Shown piece by piece: positions 1 through 11,316 of a stretch of DNA of 64,000 nt. The DNA comes from Streptomyces sp. NBC_00659 (GTDB lineage: Bacteria; Actinomycetota; Actinomycetes; Streptomycetales; Streptomycetaceae), in the NCBI RefSeq assembly GCF_036226925.1, contig NZ_CP109031.1:3162001-3226000 (forward strand). Reading direction: 5' to 3'. The notes under the pieces are model-generated. The model did not search any database. It saw only the letters and a program-made list of their open reading frames with translations, and was not told where the DNA came from. Each line of letters opens with the position of its first letter. The stretch's first letter is position 1. The translations under genes and the position numbers were made by a program.

Positions 1-96
1 CTGTCCGGCACACGCGAGCGCGATCACCACCCAGGTGGGCGGGGCGGCAGGGGCGGATGTCCGGATGTCTTCAGCGGCTCGGAGCATGGCTGTCAT
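1..96 (-). CDS. N-terminus of a membrane transporter, probably MFS (partial)
   Basis: An open frame of 32 codons runs from an ATG at 96 off the left edge with no stop. The visible end, PTWVVIALACAGQ, resembles the start of the first membrane helix of DHA2-type major facilitator drug exporters, which often continue with QFMVVLD. This is a judgement from a very short stretch. No strong ribosome binding site is visible. It is transcribed leftwards and is unrelated in layout to the thiolase operon on its right. The 147 bases between it and position 244 show no feature I can support. Confidence 0.4.
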   Translation of the reverse strand, partial: MTAMLRAAEDIRTSAPAAPPTWVVIALACAGQ

Positions 97-243
97 GCTC
101 TCAACCCGCTTACACCCCTTGCATCAGGATTTCGACGCAGACCGGCGTACGGCATGGGACCTAGGCCCGTCGTTCGAATCACGCGGCGGTACGCGCGGGG
201 CACCTCGACACCACCTGACCCGAACAACAGACCCTGGGACCGG

Positions 244-1437
244 TCAGGCTCCCGCGCGCAGCAGCGTGACCACCGCCGCGCCGCCGAGCCCGATGTTGTG
301 CGCGAGTCCGACCCGCGCCCCCTGGACCTGGCGCGCCTCGGCCTGTCCCCTCAACTGCCAGACCAGCTCGGCCACCTGGGCGATTCCGGTCGCTCCCAGC
401 GGATGGCCCTTGGAGATCAGCCCGCCGGAGGGATTCACCACCCAGCGCCCGCCGTACGTCGTGGCCCCCGACTCGACGAGTGCGCCCGACTCGCCCTCCG
501 CGCACATGCCGAGCGCCTCGTAGGTCAGCAGTTCGTTGACGGAGAAGCAGTCGTGGAGCTCCACGACGTCCACGTCCTCGATGCCGAGTCCGGAGCGCTC
601 GTAGACCTGGCGCGCGGCCTCCCGCGACATCGGCTGCCCGACGACGTCGACGCAGGAGCCGGAGGCGAAGGACTCCTCGGTGTCGGTGGTCATCGCCTGC
701 GCGACGATCTCCACCGCCCTGTCCTCCAGCGCGTGCCGCTCGGCGAACCGTTCGGACACGACGACGGCGGCGGCGGCCCCGTCGGAGGTGGGTGAGCACT
801 GGAGCCGGGTCAGCGGCCGGTGCACGGCCTTCGCGGCGAGGATCTCCTCGACGGAGTACACGTCCTGGAACTGGGCGTACGGATTGTTCGCGGAGTGGCG
901 GTGGTTCTTGGCGCCGACGGCGGCGAGCTGGGCCTCGGTCGTGCCGTACCGCTCCATGTGCTCGCGGGCCGCGTCGCCGAAGATCTGCGCGGTGGGCGGG
1001 GACATCTCGAAGCCGTGCCGGGCGGCCATGACTCCGTAGTGGCGGGCGACGGGTGATGTGGCGAAGTCCCCGCCGTCGGCGCCCGATCCGAGCGAGCCCC
1101 GCTTCATCTTCTCGAAGCCCAGCGCGAGGACGCAGTCGCTGAGGCCGCCCTCGACGAACTGCCGGGCGAGCATCAGCGCGCTCGCTCCGGTGGCGCAGTT
1201 GTTGTTGACGTTGTAGACGGGCACACCGGTCAGGCCGAGTTCGTAGGCGGCGCGCTGGCCGGCGGTGGACGCCTGGAAGCAGTAGCCGACGGGGACCTGT
1301 TCCACGTCCGTGTACGAGATCCCCGCGTCGGCCAGGGCGCCGGAGCCGGCCTCCCGGACCATGTCCCAGTACTGCCAGTCCCGGGTCTCGGGCTTCTCGA
1401 ACCTGGTCATTCCGACACCGACGACGTACGTCTTCAT
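244..1437 (-). CDS. SCP2/Ltp-type thiolase (lipid-transfer protein)
   Basis: This 397-aa protein belongs to the thiolase superfamily branch of SCP-x and mycobacterial Ltp proteins, which act on acyl-CoA thioesters in steroid and branched-chain lipid breakdown. The nucleophilic cysteine is C81 in NNNCATGAS. The HDCFSVNEL motif and [10 protein letters not shown] (His near 345) match the other active-site blocks. The C-terminal Cys of biosynthetic and degradative thiolases (CxGGG block) is replaced by NIGLGG, as is usual in Ltp proteins, so thiolysis itself is not certain. It starts 9 nt after the acyl-CoA dehydrogenase stop; the stop codon is part of the TAGGAG ribosome binding site, so the two genes are translationally coupled. 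It should share the KstR-type operator at 3852-3865. Confidence 0.85.
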   Translation of the reverse strand: MKTYVVGVGMTRFEKPETRDWQYWDMVREAGSGALADAGISYTDVEQVPVGYCFQASTAGQRAAYELGLTGVPVYNVNNNCATGASALMLARQFVEGGLSDCVLALGFEKMKRGSLGSGADGGDFATSPVARHYGVMAARHGFEMSPPTAQIFGDAAREHMERYGTTEAQLAAVGAKNHRHSANNPYAQFQDVYSVEEILAAKAVHRPLTRLQCSPTSDGAAAAVVVSERFAERHALEDRAVEIVAQAMTTDTEESFASGSCVDVVGQPMSREAARQVYERSGLGIEDVDVVELHDCFSVNELLTYEALGMCAEGESGALVESGATTYGGRWVVNPSGGLISKGHPLGATGIAQVAELVWQLRGQAEARQVQGARVGLAHNIGLGGAAVVTLLRAGA

Positions 1438-1446
1438 GGCGCGCTC

Positions 1447-3807
1447 CTAGTCTCGCGGCAGGCCGAGAATGCGCTCGGCGACGACGTTGAGCTGGACCTG
1501 GGTGGTGCCGCCCGCGATGGTCAGGCAGCGGGAGAGCAGGAAGCCGTGCACGGCCCGCTCGCCGGGGCCCTCGCACAACGCGCCCTCGGGGCCGAGGAGT
1601 TCGAGTGCGAGCTCGGCGACCTTCTGCTGATGTGCCGTCTGCACGAGTTTGCGGACGGAGGCGCCCGCGCCCGGTTCGACGCCGGAGACCTGACGGAGGG
1701 TGGTGCGCAGGCTGATGCAGGCCAGGGCGTGCGCCTCGGCCAGCAGTGCTCCCAGCCGGGGGCCGTCGGCGTCGGCCGGTATCAGCGCCTCCAGGCCGGT
1801 GTCGAAGGTCAACTGGTCGGCCATGTGGACGCGTTCGTTGCCGAGGGTGTTGCGGGCGACCCGCCAGCCGTCGTCGACCTCGCCGACGACGGCGTCCGCG
1901 GGCAGCAGCACGTCGTCGAACCAGACCTCGTTGAAGAGGGAGTCCCCGGTGATCTCCTTCAGCGGGCGGATGCCGATGCCGTCCGTGTTCTTCATGTCGA
2001 CGACGAAGTAGGTGAGCCCCTTGTGCTTGGGCGCGGCCGGGTTCGTCCGGGCGAGGAGGATCCCGTGGTCGGCCCACTGCGCCGCGCTCGTCCACACCTT
2101 CTGTCCGTTGATCCGCCACCGCCCGTCGGCGGTGCGCTCGGCGCGGGTGCGCAGCGAGGCGAGGTCGGATCCGGCGCCGGGCTCCGAGAAGAGCTGGCAC
2201 CACAGGAGGTCGCCACGCAGGGTGGGCAGCAGATAGCGCTCCTGCTGCCGGTCGGTCCCGTGCGCGATGAGGGACGGCACGACCCAGGCCGCAATCCCCA
2301 GTTCGCTGATCCGCACTCCGGCCTCGGTCAACTCCTGCTGTACGGCGAGCTGTTGCACGGGTCCCGCGCCGAGGCCGTAGGGCGGCGGCAGATGCGGGGC
2401 GGCGTACCCGGTGGGCGCCAGGGACCGGCGGGCGTCCGCCGGAGCGAGCCCGCGCACCCGGTCGATCACCTCACGGGCCCCGGCCCGGTACGCGGACGCC
2501 TCCGGCGGCAGTTCCAGGCGCAGTTCCCGCCGTACGCCGTCGCGCGCGAGCCGTACCGCCCGCCGCAGGTGTCCGCTCCCCGCCCCGAGCAACTGCCGCG
2601 CCACCAGGGCCCGGCGCAGATACAGGTGGGCGTCGTGCTCCCAGGTGAACCCGATGCCGCCGAGGATCTGGACGCAGTCCTTGGCGCAGGAGCAGGCGGC
2701 GTCGAGGGCGGTGCCGGCCGCGAGCGCGGCCGCCAACTCCCGTACGCCGTGCGGCTCCTGCCCGGCACGTGCCGCGTCCCAGGTGAGCGCCCTCGCCTGT
2801 TCCAGCCGCAGCAGCATGTCGGCGCACAGATGCTTGACGCCCTGGAAGCGTCCGATGGGGCGGCCGAACTGCTCGCGGACCCTGGCGTGCCCGGCGGCCG
2901 TGTCCAGCGACCAGGCCGCGGTGCCACAGGCGTCCGCGGCGAGGACGACGGCGGCCAGGTCCCGGACCAGTGAGGGGCCGACCGCGAGGACACGGCCGGC
3001 GGGGACCCGCACCCCCCGGGCCCGGACCTCGGCGGTCCCCCGGGTCGGATCGGCACTGTCGTGCGGCCGGACATCCAGATCGACGGCGTCCACCACCAGC
3101 CAGAGGGTGCGCTCGGACTCGTCGCCCGTGTCGGGGGTGCGGTCGGACACGGCGCCCGCACCGAGGGGGTGGCCGGACACGACACCCGACGCCGCCAGTA
3201 CGAGCACGTCCGCGTCGGCACCGGACAGCACGGGCGGCGCCGTCCCGTCCAGCACGTATCCGTCGTCCACCGCCCGGGCCGTCAGGGAGCCCGCGCCGAA
3301 CGCGACGGCACCGATGCGCTCCCCGCACCCCAGGGCCCGTAAGAGATCGGCGCGACCCGGGTCCCGTAAGAGATCGACGCGACCCGGATCCCGTACGAGA
3401 TCAGCCGGCCCCTCCCCTACGAGGTCCTCGCGCCCCGGCGCCCCCACCGGGGGGTCGAACCCGGGCCCGCGCACGGAATCACCCGCTTCGCCCGCTTCCC
3501 CCAGAAGCTCCGCCGCCAGCACCGCGGCCGCCAGGACGTTCGCGGCGAACGGCCCCGGCAGCGCGGCCCGCGCGGCCTCCTCCACGACGACGGCGAGATC
3601 GACGAGGTCGCCGCCACCACCGCCGCAGGCTTCGGGAAGGTGCACGGCGAGCAGCCCCTGCGCGGCGAGCGCGTCCCAGAACGGAGGTCTGCCGCCGCCC
3701 GGCGCGTCCAGGAGCTTGCGGACCTCCTCGGGCGGCACGGCGCGGGCGATCCAGCCGCGCGCGGCCTCGGCGAGCTCCCGTTGCTCCGGCGTGACCGCGA
3801 TGCCCAT
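1447..3807 (-). CDS. Fused double-domain acyl-CoA dehydrogenase, FadE34-like
   Basis: At 786 aa this is about twice the usual acyl-CoA dehydrogenase length. Two complete dehydrogenase units are fused: roughly residues 1-400 (REQFGRPIGRFQ, QILGGIGFTWEHD) and 410-786 (FSEPGAGSDLASL, INGQKVWTSAAQ, LTIAGGTTQVQ). Mycobacterial steroid side-chain dehydrogenases are alpha2beta2 pairs, and FadE34 is a natural fusion with this architecture; I infer that role. In the second unit the position of the classic catalytic Glu (YEGT) reads AGGT, so that half probably lacks the base. Residues ~118-155 contain a repetitive DPGRxDLLR insertion encoded by 27-bp tandem repeats, absent from ordinary family members. 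The ATG at 3807 has GGAGG five bases upstream. First gene of a two-gene operon with the Ltp-like thiolase. Confidence 0.85.
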   Translation of the reverse strand: MGIAVTPEQRELAEAARGWIARAVPPEEVRKLLDAPGGGRPPFWDALAAQGLLAVHLPEACGGGGGDLVDLAVVVEEAARAALPGPFAANVLAAAVLAAELLGEAGEAGDSVRGPGFDPPVGAPGREDLVGEGPADLVRDPGRVDLLRDPGRADLLRALGCGERIGAVAFGAGSLTARAVDDGYVLDGTAPPVLSGADADVLVLAASGVVSGHPLGAGAVSDRTPDTGDESERTLWLVVDAVDLDVRPHDSADPTRGTAEVRARGVRVPAGRVLAVGPSLVRDLAAVVLAADACGTAAWSLDTAAGHARVREQFGRPIGRFQGVKHLCADMLLRLEQARALTWDAARAGQEPHGVRELAAALAAGTALDAACSCAKDCVQILGGIGFTWEHDAHLYLRRALVARQLLGAGSGHLRRAVRLARDGVRRELRLELPPEASAYRAGAREVIDRVRGLAPADARRSLAPTGYAAPHLPPPYGLGAGPVQQLAVQQELTEAGVRISELGIAAWVVPSLIAHGTDRQQERYLLPTLRGDLLWCQLFSEPGAGSDLASLRTRAERTADGRWRINGQKVWTSAAQWADHGILLARTNPAAPKHKGLTYFVVDMKNTDGIGIRPLKEITGDSLFNEVWFDDVLLPADAVVGEVDDGWRVARNTLGNERVHMADQLTFDTGLEALIPADADGPRLGALLAEAHALACISLRTTLRQVSGVEPGAGASVRKLVQTAHQQKVAELALELLGPEGALCEGPGERAVHGFLLSRCLTIAGGTTQVQLNVVAERILGLPRD
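3336..3405. repeat. 27-bp tandem repeat inside the acyl-CoA dehydrogenase gene
   Basis: Two near-identical 27-bp units (3336-3362, 3363-3389) and a degenerate third unit stay in frame and encode DPGRxDLLR-type repeats in the linker of the first dehydrogenase domain. It is probably a replication-slippage insertion in a surface loop. Confidence 0.8.
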
Positions 3808-3851
3808 GCGTGCCTCCTCAAAGGCCCAAGGTGCGTGGATCCGCGCCAGAC

Positions 3852-3865
3852 TAGAACACGTTTCA
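3852..3865. promoter_or_regulatory. KstR-type operator (exact match)
   Basis: TAGAACACGTTTCA matches the published mycobacterial KstR consensus TnnAACnnGTTnnA at every fixed position. It lies 45 bp upstream of the acyl-CoA dehydrogenase start at 3807 and far from the rightward MFS gene. A KstR-like repressor is encoded at 13780-14481, so regulation of the dehydrogenase-thiolase operon is inferred. Confidence 0.8.
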
Positions 3866-3867
3866 TT

Positions 3868-3882
3868 CTGACGATAGGTCAG
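3868..3882. promoter_or_regulatory. 15-bp CTGAC...GTCAG palindrome (second operator type)
   Basis: CTGACGATAGGTCAG is an inverted repeat with 5-bp arms, two bases from the KstR-type box. Palindromes of the same length and outer arms occur at 8724, 16322 and 28458, each just upstream of a lipid-catabolism gene. This copy has the most divergent centre of the four. The binding protein is unknown. Confidence 0.5.
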
Positions 3883-4101
3883 ATACCCATGACTCGGTCA
3901 AGAATTCGTTAGTACGCCGAAGCATCGGAATAGTTGCCCAGGCGGACCGGTTCCTTCTGCACGTACCCCCGCGTGGATCACCCGACCGGCATCCCCCTGC
4001 CCCCAGGGATCACCCCACCGACCGTCCCCGCATCCACAGGGACCACCCCTCCCCTCGCTCTCCCGAGAGCCCCCTTGACTCATGGCCTGGAGGCCCCCTC
4101 A

Positions 4102-6649
<2,548 letters not shown>

Positions 6650-6671
6650 GCGCCCGGTTAGAGTCGCTGAC

Positions 6672-7664
6672 GTGTCGTACGTAGGCCCTGACTTCGAACC
6701 GCCCCAGCCGCGCCGTTCCCGGCGCGGACCGCTCACCATCGCGCTCGCCGCGCTCGTACCGGGCGCGCTGGCCGGGTGGCTGGTGTACCAGGCCGTGGGA
6801 GACGATTCGGGGGGCGGGTCCGACCGGGCCGTTCCCGGGTCGTCGTCCTCAGCGCCGGACTCCGTCTCCCCCTCCTCGCGGGCATCCGCCTCCACGACGG
6901 ACGACGGCAGGGGGGGTACGCCGTCGACCGCGGCACCCTCGTCCTCGTCCTCCTCCTCGTCCTCGTCGTCCTCGAAGCCCGCCGCCTCCGGCTCTCTCAA
7001 GGGCAAGGTCATCGTCATCGACCCGGGGCACAACCCCGACAACTTCCGGCACACGTCCGAGATCAACCGCAAGGTGAACATCGGAACGAACTGGAAGGAA
7101 TGCGACACGACCGGCACGTCGACCAACGCGGGTTACACGGAAGCCCGGTTCACGCTCGACGTCGCGCACCGGATGCGAACCATCCTCGAAAAGCAGGGCG
7201 CCACGGTGAAGTTGACCCAGGACGGCGACCGGTCCTTCGGCCCCTGCGTCGACGAGCGGGCCCGTATCGGCAACACGGCGCACGCTGACGCGGTCGTCTC
7301 CCTCCACGCCGACGGATCGGGGGCCGGCAACCGCGGCTTCCATGTGATCCTCCCGGCGTCGGTGCACGCGGGCGCCGCGGACACCCGTCCGATCGTCGCC
7401 TCTTCCCGCGACCTCGGCGAGCACATCGTGGGCCTGTTCGTCCGCGAGACGGGCAGCGCGCCCTCCAACTACGTCGGTGACGGAACCGGACTGGTGGTCC
7501 GAAAGGATCTCGGCGGTCTCAATCTGTCAACGGTTCCCAAGGTGTTCATCGAGTGCGGCAACATGCGCGATACGAAGGACGCTGCGCTGCTCACCAGTGG
7601 CGTGTGGCGAGAGAAAGCGGCACGGGGGATCTCTGAAGGAATCGTTGGTTTCCTGCACGGGTAG
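6672..7664 (+). CDS. N-acetylmuramoyl-L-alanine amidase (Amidase_3), membrane-anchored
   Basis: This 330-aa protein has an N-terminal membrane segment at about residues 21-44, a low-complexity Ser/Ala/Thr linker (about 48-110, including an unbroken serine run) and an Amidase_3 catalytic domain from GKVIVIDPGHNPDNF onwards. The family is zinc-dependent and cleaves the amide between N-acetylmuramic acid and L-Ala of peptidoglycan. The zinc-binding His of DPGHN, Glu of YTEARF, His of SLHADG and the late Glu of VFIECGNM are all present, so it should be active outside the membrane. GTG start at 6672, 22 nt after the methyltransferase. Confidence 0.9.
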   Translation: MSYVGPDFEPPQPRRSRRGPLTIALAALVPGALAGWLVYQAVGDDSGGGSDRAVPGSSSSAPDSVSPSSRASASTTDDGRGGTPSTAAPSSSSSSSSSSSSKPAASGSLKGKVIVIDPGHNPDNFRHTSEINRKVNIGTNWKECDTTGTSTNAGYTEARFTLDVAHRMRTILEKQGATVKLTQDGDRSFGPCVDERARIGNTAHADAVVSLHADGSGAGNRGFHVILPASVHAGAADTRPIVASSRDLGEHIVGLFVRETGSAPSNYVGDGTGLVVRKDLGGLNLSTVPKVFIECGNMRDTKDAALLTSGVWREKAARGISEGIVGFLHG

Positions 7665-7835
7665 TGATCTACGGATCCAACCCTGCGACACCCTGTTCGA
7701 ACGGGCGATAGTGTCGTCCGTACGATAAAGGGCCATCCCCCGCGCTTCACACCGAGTTCCGACGGCGGCACCATGTCGGCGAACGGTGCACAGCGATGCC
7801 TCACCGATGACGAGACGACTGACGAAGGACCTGAA

Positions 7836-8645
7836 GTGAATATCCGCTCCCTCACTCGAGGCGACGGCGTGGTGATCGGAGCAGCGGTGTTGCTCTTCAT
7901 CGCGTCGTTCCTCAATCTCTACTCCGTTTCGGGGTACAGCGTTGACACGAACGCCTGGGACAACCTCGGCTACGGCCTCGGCGTCTACCTGGGCGGGGTC
8001 ATCGGCGCAGCCCTGATCGTCGTCAACCGCTGCCTGCCGCAGCCGCGCAAGGTTCTCGGACTCGACCTGGGCACGGTCGGCACGGCCTTCACGGTACTGT
8101 CGGCCTGGACCCTGTTCTGGTCGCTCGTGGACGTCGGGGACGGCGCCAGCGCCGCCGCGGGTCTCATCCTCGGCTTCATCGCGGCCCTCGTCCTGGCCGG
8201 CGCGGCCGTCGCGACCCCGCTCGTTCCGGCCCTCCAGGCCGCGCTCGTCGGCGCCGCGACCCCGATCGCCCCGCAGCCCTACGGCGGCCAGCCGCAGGGT
8301 GGTTACGGCTACCCGGGAGCCTCGCAGCCCGGTCAGCCCGGTCAGCCCGGCCAGCAGCCCTACGGCGCCCAGCCCTCGCAGCCCACGCAGCCGTTCGGCG
8401 GGCAGCCGAGCCTGCCGTCGGCGCCGCAGACGCAGACCCCGGCCCAGGACTTCTCTCCGTTCTGGTTCGCCGTTCCGGTCGCGCGGCCGCTGTTCGGTGA
8501 GGACGGCTCGCCGTCGCCGATCGCCGAACTGGCGCCGGGCACCTGGTACCTGGCCGTCGAGCAGCGTGGTGCGACCCTGGTGGCGCAGACGCAGGACGGC
8601 CGTCGTGGTGTGCTTCAGGACACCTCGGGGATCCAGCGCGGCTGA
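7836..8645 (+). CDS. Conserved actinobacterial membrane protein with Gly/Pro/Gln-rich region
   Basis: This 269-aa protein has four hydrophobic helices in the first ~140 residues. A Gly/Pro/Gln repeat segment (QPGQPGQPGQQPYGAQPSQP) follows, then a C-terminal ~90-aa domain ending DGRRGVLQDTSGIQRG. The layout resembles the DUF5336-like membrane proteins of actinomycetes; its role is unknown. I chose the GTG at 7836 because AAGGA precedes it by six bases and the helix follows directly; an upstream ATG at 7773 would add a polar extension. The gene is flanked by its own leader and by the oxidoreductase promoter. Confidence 0.7.
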   Translation: MNIRSLTRGDGVVIGAAVLLFIASFLNLYSVSGYSVDTNAWDNLGYGLGVYLGGVIGAALIVVNRCLPQPRKVLGLDLGTVGTAFTVLSAWTLFWSLVDVGDGASAAAGLILGFIAALVLAGAAVATPLVPALQAALVGAATPIAPQPYGGQPQGGYGYPGASQPGQPGQPGQQPYGAQPSQPTQPFGGQPSLPSAPQTQTPAQDFSPFWFAVPVARPLFGEDGSPSPIAELAPGTWYLAVEQRGATLVAQTQDGRRGVLQDTSGIQRG

Positions 8646-8723
8646 TCCGCCCATCGCTCTCGCGACGGCCCCTCGCCCTTTCCGGCGGGGGGCCGTTGTC
8701 GTACAGTCGCAGCACACCATGAA

Positions 8724-8738
8724 CTGACGGACCGTCAG
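8724..8738. promoter_or_regulatory. 15-bp palindrome CTGACGG-A-CCGTCAG upstream of LLM oxidoreductase
   Basis: A perfect 7-1-7 inverted repeat ends 21 bp before the ATG at 8760 and is followed by the ribosome binding site. It is the cleanest member of the CTGA/TCAG palindrome set also seen at 3868, 16322 and 28458. A repressor bound here would block transcription initiation or early elongation. Confidence 0.6.
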
Positions 8739-8759
8739 GACTCTGTTTCCGGAGGCGAC

Positions 8760-9770
8760 ATGCGGCTCGGTCTCGCGCTCGGCTACTGGGGGCGCGGCCC
8801 CTCGGCGGACCATGTGCCGCTCGCCGTCGAGGCGGAGCGGCTCGGCTACGACTCGGTGTGGACGGCGGAGTCCTGGGGATCGGACGCGTTCACCCCGCTC
8901 ACCTGGATCGCCGCGAAGACCACGCGCATCCGGCTCGGCACGGCGATCGCGCAGATGGCCGCCCGCTCCCCCACCACCACCGCGATGCACGCGCTCACCC
9001 TCGACCATCTCTCCGGCGGGCGCATGATGCTGGGCCTCGGCCTGTCGGGACCCCAGGTCGTCGAGGGCTGGTACGGGCGGCCGTTCCCGAGGTCGCCGCT
9101 GACCGCGACCCGGGAGTACGTCGACGTCGTACGCCAGGTCCTGCGGCGGGAGGGGCCGGTCGAGCTGGACGGCCGCTTCCACTCCCACCCCTACCGGGGC
9201 GCGGACGGCACGGGACTCGGCAAGGCGCTCAAGCCGATCACGCACCCGCTGCGGGCCGAACTGCCCATCCTGCTCGGCGCCGAGGGCCCGAAGAACATCG
9301 CGCAGACGACCCGGATCGCGGACGGCTGGCTGCCGCTGTACTGGTCGCCGACGCGCCCCCAGGCGTACGAGGCCTCGCTCACCGACCTGCCCGAGGGCTT
9401 CCTCGTGGCGCCGATGGCCCGCGCGCACGTCTGTGACGACGTCGCCGAAGGGCTGCTGCCGGTCAAGGCGATGCTCGGCTTCTACATCGGCGGGATGGGG
9501 CACGCGGCCCGCAACTTCCACGCCGACCTGATGGCCCGGATGGGCTTCGAGGAAGAGGCCCGCAAAATCCAGCGGCTGTTCCTCGAAGGGCGCCGGGAAG
9601 AGGCCGTCCTGGCCGTCCCCGACGCCTTCGCGGACGAGATCTCGCTCGTCGGACCGCGTGAACGCATCGCCGAGCGGCTGGAGTTGTGGCGCAAGGGCCC
9701 GGTGACCGACCTGCTGGTCCTGTCCCCGGACCTTCACACCCTGCGTGTACTGGCCGAGCTGAACACCTAG
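8760..9770 (+). CDS. LLM-class F420-dependent oxidoreductase
   Basis: This 336-aa luciferase-like TIM-barrel protein starts at an ATG with GGAGG five bases upstream. Recognisable blocks are RLGYDSVWTAESWGSDAF (residues ~26-43), TLDHLSGGRMMLGLGLSGP (~79-97) and ITHPLRAELPILLGAEGPKN. The family transfers hydride with coenzyme F420 or FMN. Mycobacteria carry an F420-type oxidoreductase (Rv3520c) in their KstR-controlled cholesterol gene set. The CTGA/TCAG palindrome upstream links this gene to the other lipid-catabolism genes in the window. The reaction and substrate remain inference. Confidence 0.85.
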   Translation: MRLGLALGYWGRGPSADHVPLAVEAERLGYDSVWTAESWGSDAFTPLTWIAAKTTRIRLGTAIAQMAARSPTTTAMHALTLDHLSGGRMMLGLGLSGPQVVEGWYGRPFPRSPLTATREYVDVVRQVLRREGPVELDGRFHSHPYRGADGTGLGKALKPITHPLRAELPILLGAEGPKNIAQTTRIADGWLPLYWSPTRPQAYEASLTDLPEGFLVAPMARAHVCDDVAEGLLPVKAMLGFYIGGMGHAARNFHADLMARMGFEEEARKIQRLFLEGRREEAVLAVPDAFADEISLVGPRERIAERLELWRKGPVTDLLVLSPDLHTLRVLAELNT

Positions 9771-9863
9771 GACGCCCCGGCCGCCCGACCCTGGCCCGGC
9801 GGCCGTGTCGGTCGGCGCGGCCCGTTCGGGTTTCATCCGGGGCCGACGGGCAATCCGCTGGAC

Positions 9864-10157
9864 ATGTCCCCTAGATATCGCAACGGTTCGAATCAGGCAG
9901 GAACGGTCATCGCGATCATCGCGGATGTCATGGCCGTCATCCTGGGTCTCTGGATCCTGATGTATCTGCTCGACGCCAATCGTGGCAACGACCTCGTGCA
10001 GTTCATCCACAGCACCGCGGCCTGGCTGGCCGGCTGGTCGCGCGACCTGTTCACCTTCGACAAGGAGTGGGCGCGTGTCGTCGCCGGCTACGGCCTCGCC
10101 GCCGTCGTCTACCTGTTCATCGGCCACGCGGTCGCCAACCGGATTCACCGGCACTGA
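9864..10157 (+). CDS. Small two-helix membrane protein
   Basis: This 97-aa protein has two clear membrane spans, residues ~14-37 (GTVIAIIADVMAVILGLWIL) and ~71-90 (VVAGYGLAAVVYLFIGHAVA). The segment between them is amphipathic and Trp-rich (AAWLAGWSRDLFTFDKEWAR). It looks like a conserved Streptomyces protein of unknown function. It is convergent with the toroid-protein gene, and the 10197-10231 hairpin separates them. Confidence 0.65.
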   Translation: MSPRYRNGSNQAGTVIAIIADVMAVILGLWILMYLLDANRGNDLVQFIHSTAAWLAGWSRDLFTFDKEWARVVAGYGLAAVVYLFIGHAVANRIHRH

Positions 10158-10196
10158 CCGGCGCCGGCCGCCGGGAGCGCCCCGCGGAACCCGAGC

Positions 10197-10231
10197 GTCC
10201 GGACGGTCCGGGAAGCCAGGACCGTCCGGAC
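10197..10231. terminator. Bidirectional hairpin between convergent genes
   Basis: A perfect 13-bp stem (GTCCGGACGGTCC with its complement at 10219-10231) with a 9-base loop sits in the 76-bp gap between a rightward and a leftward stop codon. It can serve both strands. Confidence 0.75.
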
Positions 10232-10233
10232 CT

Positions 10234-11316
10234 TCAGCGGGTGGGCGTGCAGCAGTCGGGGTCCAGGCCGACCGGCAGTCGCTCGCCGCCGAAGACCGCG
10301 CAGGTGGCCTCGTCGCCGCCCAGTGCGGCGACGGCCAGGAGCAGGGAGCCCGCCGTCCAGGTGGTGAGCTCCTCGGGCCAGACGGCCCGGTCATCGAAGA
10401 CATAGCCCGTCCAGTACAGACCGGACTGCGGATCGCGCAGGTGCTGGATGGACTGGAGGATCTCCAGAGCGCGGTCCGACTCACCCACCGCCCAGAGCGC
10501 CAGGGCGAGTTCGGCCGACTCACCGCCGGTCACCCACGGGTTGGGAACCACGCAGCGCACCCCGAGACCGGGCACCACGAAGCGGTCCCAGCCCTCCTCT
10601 ATACGGGACTTGGCCTCGGCGCCCGTCAACGCGCCGCCGAGCACCGGGTAGTACCAGTCCATGGAGTAGCGGTCCTTGTCGAGGAACCGCTCCGGGTGCA
10701 GCCGGATCGCGTGCCGCAGCGCGCCGACCGCCAGCTCCCAGTCGGGCTGCGCCTCCTCGCGCTGCTCGGCGATGGCGAGGGCGCAGCGCAGCGCGTGGTG
10801 GACCGACGAACTCCCGGTCAGCAGCGCGTCGTCGACCGCCGTTCCGTCGTCCTCGCGCTTCCAGCCGATCTGTCCGCCGCTCTGCTGGAGCCGCAGCACG
10901 AACTCCATGGCCGCGTAGACCGTGGGCCACATGCGGTCCAGGAAGACGTCGTCGCCGGTCGCCAGGTAGTGGTGCCAGACGCCCACCGCGATGTACGCGA
11001 CGAAGTTGGTCTCGCGGCTGCGGTCGGTGACGTCCTCGAAGTCCCCGTCCGCGTAGGCCGCGTACCAGGACCCGTCCTCGTTCTGATGCCGTGCCAGCCA
11101 CTCGTAGGCGCGCTCGGCGGCCTCGTGCTCGCCGGCCGCGTCGAGCGCCATGGCGGCCTCGGTGTGGTCCCACGGGTCGAGGTGGTGGCCGCGGAACCAC
11201 GGGATGGCTCCGTCGGGGCGCTGCACCGCGAGGATCCCGCGCACCGTGGCGACGGCCTCCTCGGCGGTGAGGACCCCGGGCAGGACGAGGTGTTCTGTCC
11301 GCCGGGGAGTGGTCAC
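10234..11316 (-). CDS. Alpha/alpha-toroid protein (prenyltransferase/squalene-oxidase-repeat type)
   Basis: This 360-aa protein has repeated helical-hairpin motifs typical of six-hairpin (alpha/alpha)6 toroids: GILAVQRPDGAIPWF, ARHQNEDGSWYAAY, LQQSGGQIGWKREDDG and HLRDPQSGLYWTGY. Such folds occur in prenyltransferase beta subunits, squalene cyclases and glycoside hydrolases. No DxDD or zinc site stands out, so catalysis is uncertain. The GTG start at 11316 overlaps the methyltransferase stop by 4 nt. It is the last gene of a GT4-methyltransferase-toroid operon, which suggests a role in making or processing one glycoconjugate. Confidence 0.75.
   Translation of the reverse strand: MTTPRRTEHLVLPGVLTAEEAVATVRGILAVQRPDGAIPWFRGHHLDPWDHTEAAMALDAAGEHEAAERAYEWLARHQNEDGSWYAAYADGDFEDVTDRSRETNFVAYIAVGVWHHYLATGDDVFLDRMWPTVYAAMEFVLRLQQSGGQIGWKREDDGTAVDDALLTGSSSVHHALRCALAIAEQREEAQPDWELAVGALRHAIRLHPERFLDKDRYSMDWYYPVLGGALTGAEAKSRIEEGWDRFVVPGLGVRCVVPNPWVTGGESAELALALWAVGESDRALEILQSIQHLRDPQSGLYWTGYVFDDRAVWPEELTTWTAGSLLLAVAALGGDEATCAVFGGERLPVGLDPDCCTPTR

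Noticed and set aside
154..795. Long rightward open frames over the thiolase and dehydrogenase genes (154-795, 1546-2973, 2411-3871, 2970-3794)
   Set aside because: They are antisense shadows of GC-rich genes: composition is Arg/Gly/Pro/Ala-heavy with no recognisable domain, while the minus-strand frames encode clear thiolase and dehydrogenase motifs.
7527..10523. A 998-codon minus-strand open frame spanning several genes
   Set aside because: It crosses promoters, terminators and four well-supported genes on the plus strand; the translation is low-complexity. It exists only because stop codons are rare at this GC content.
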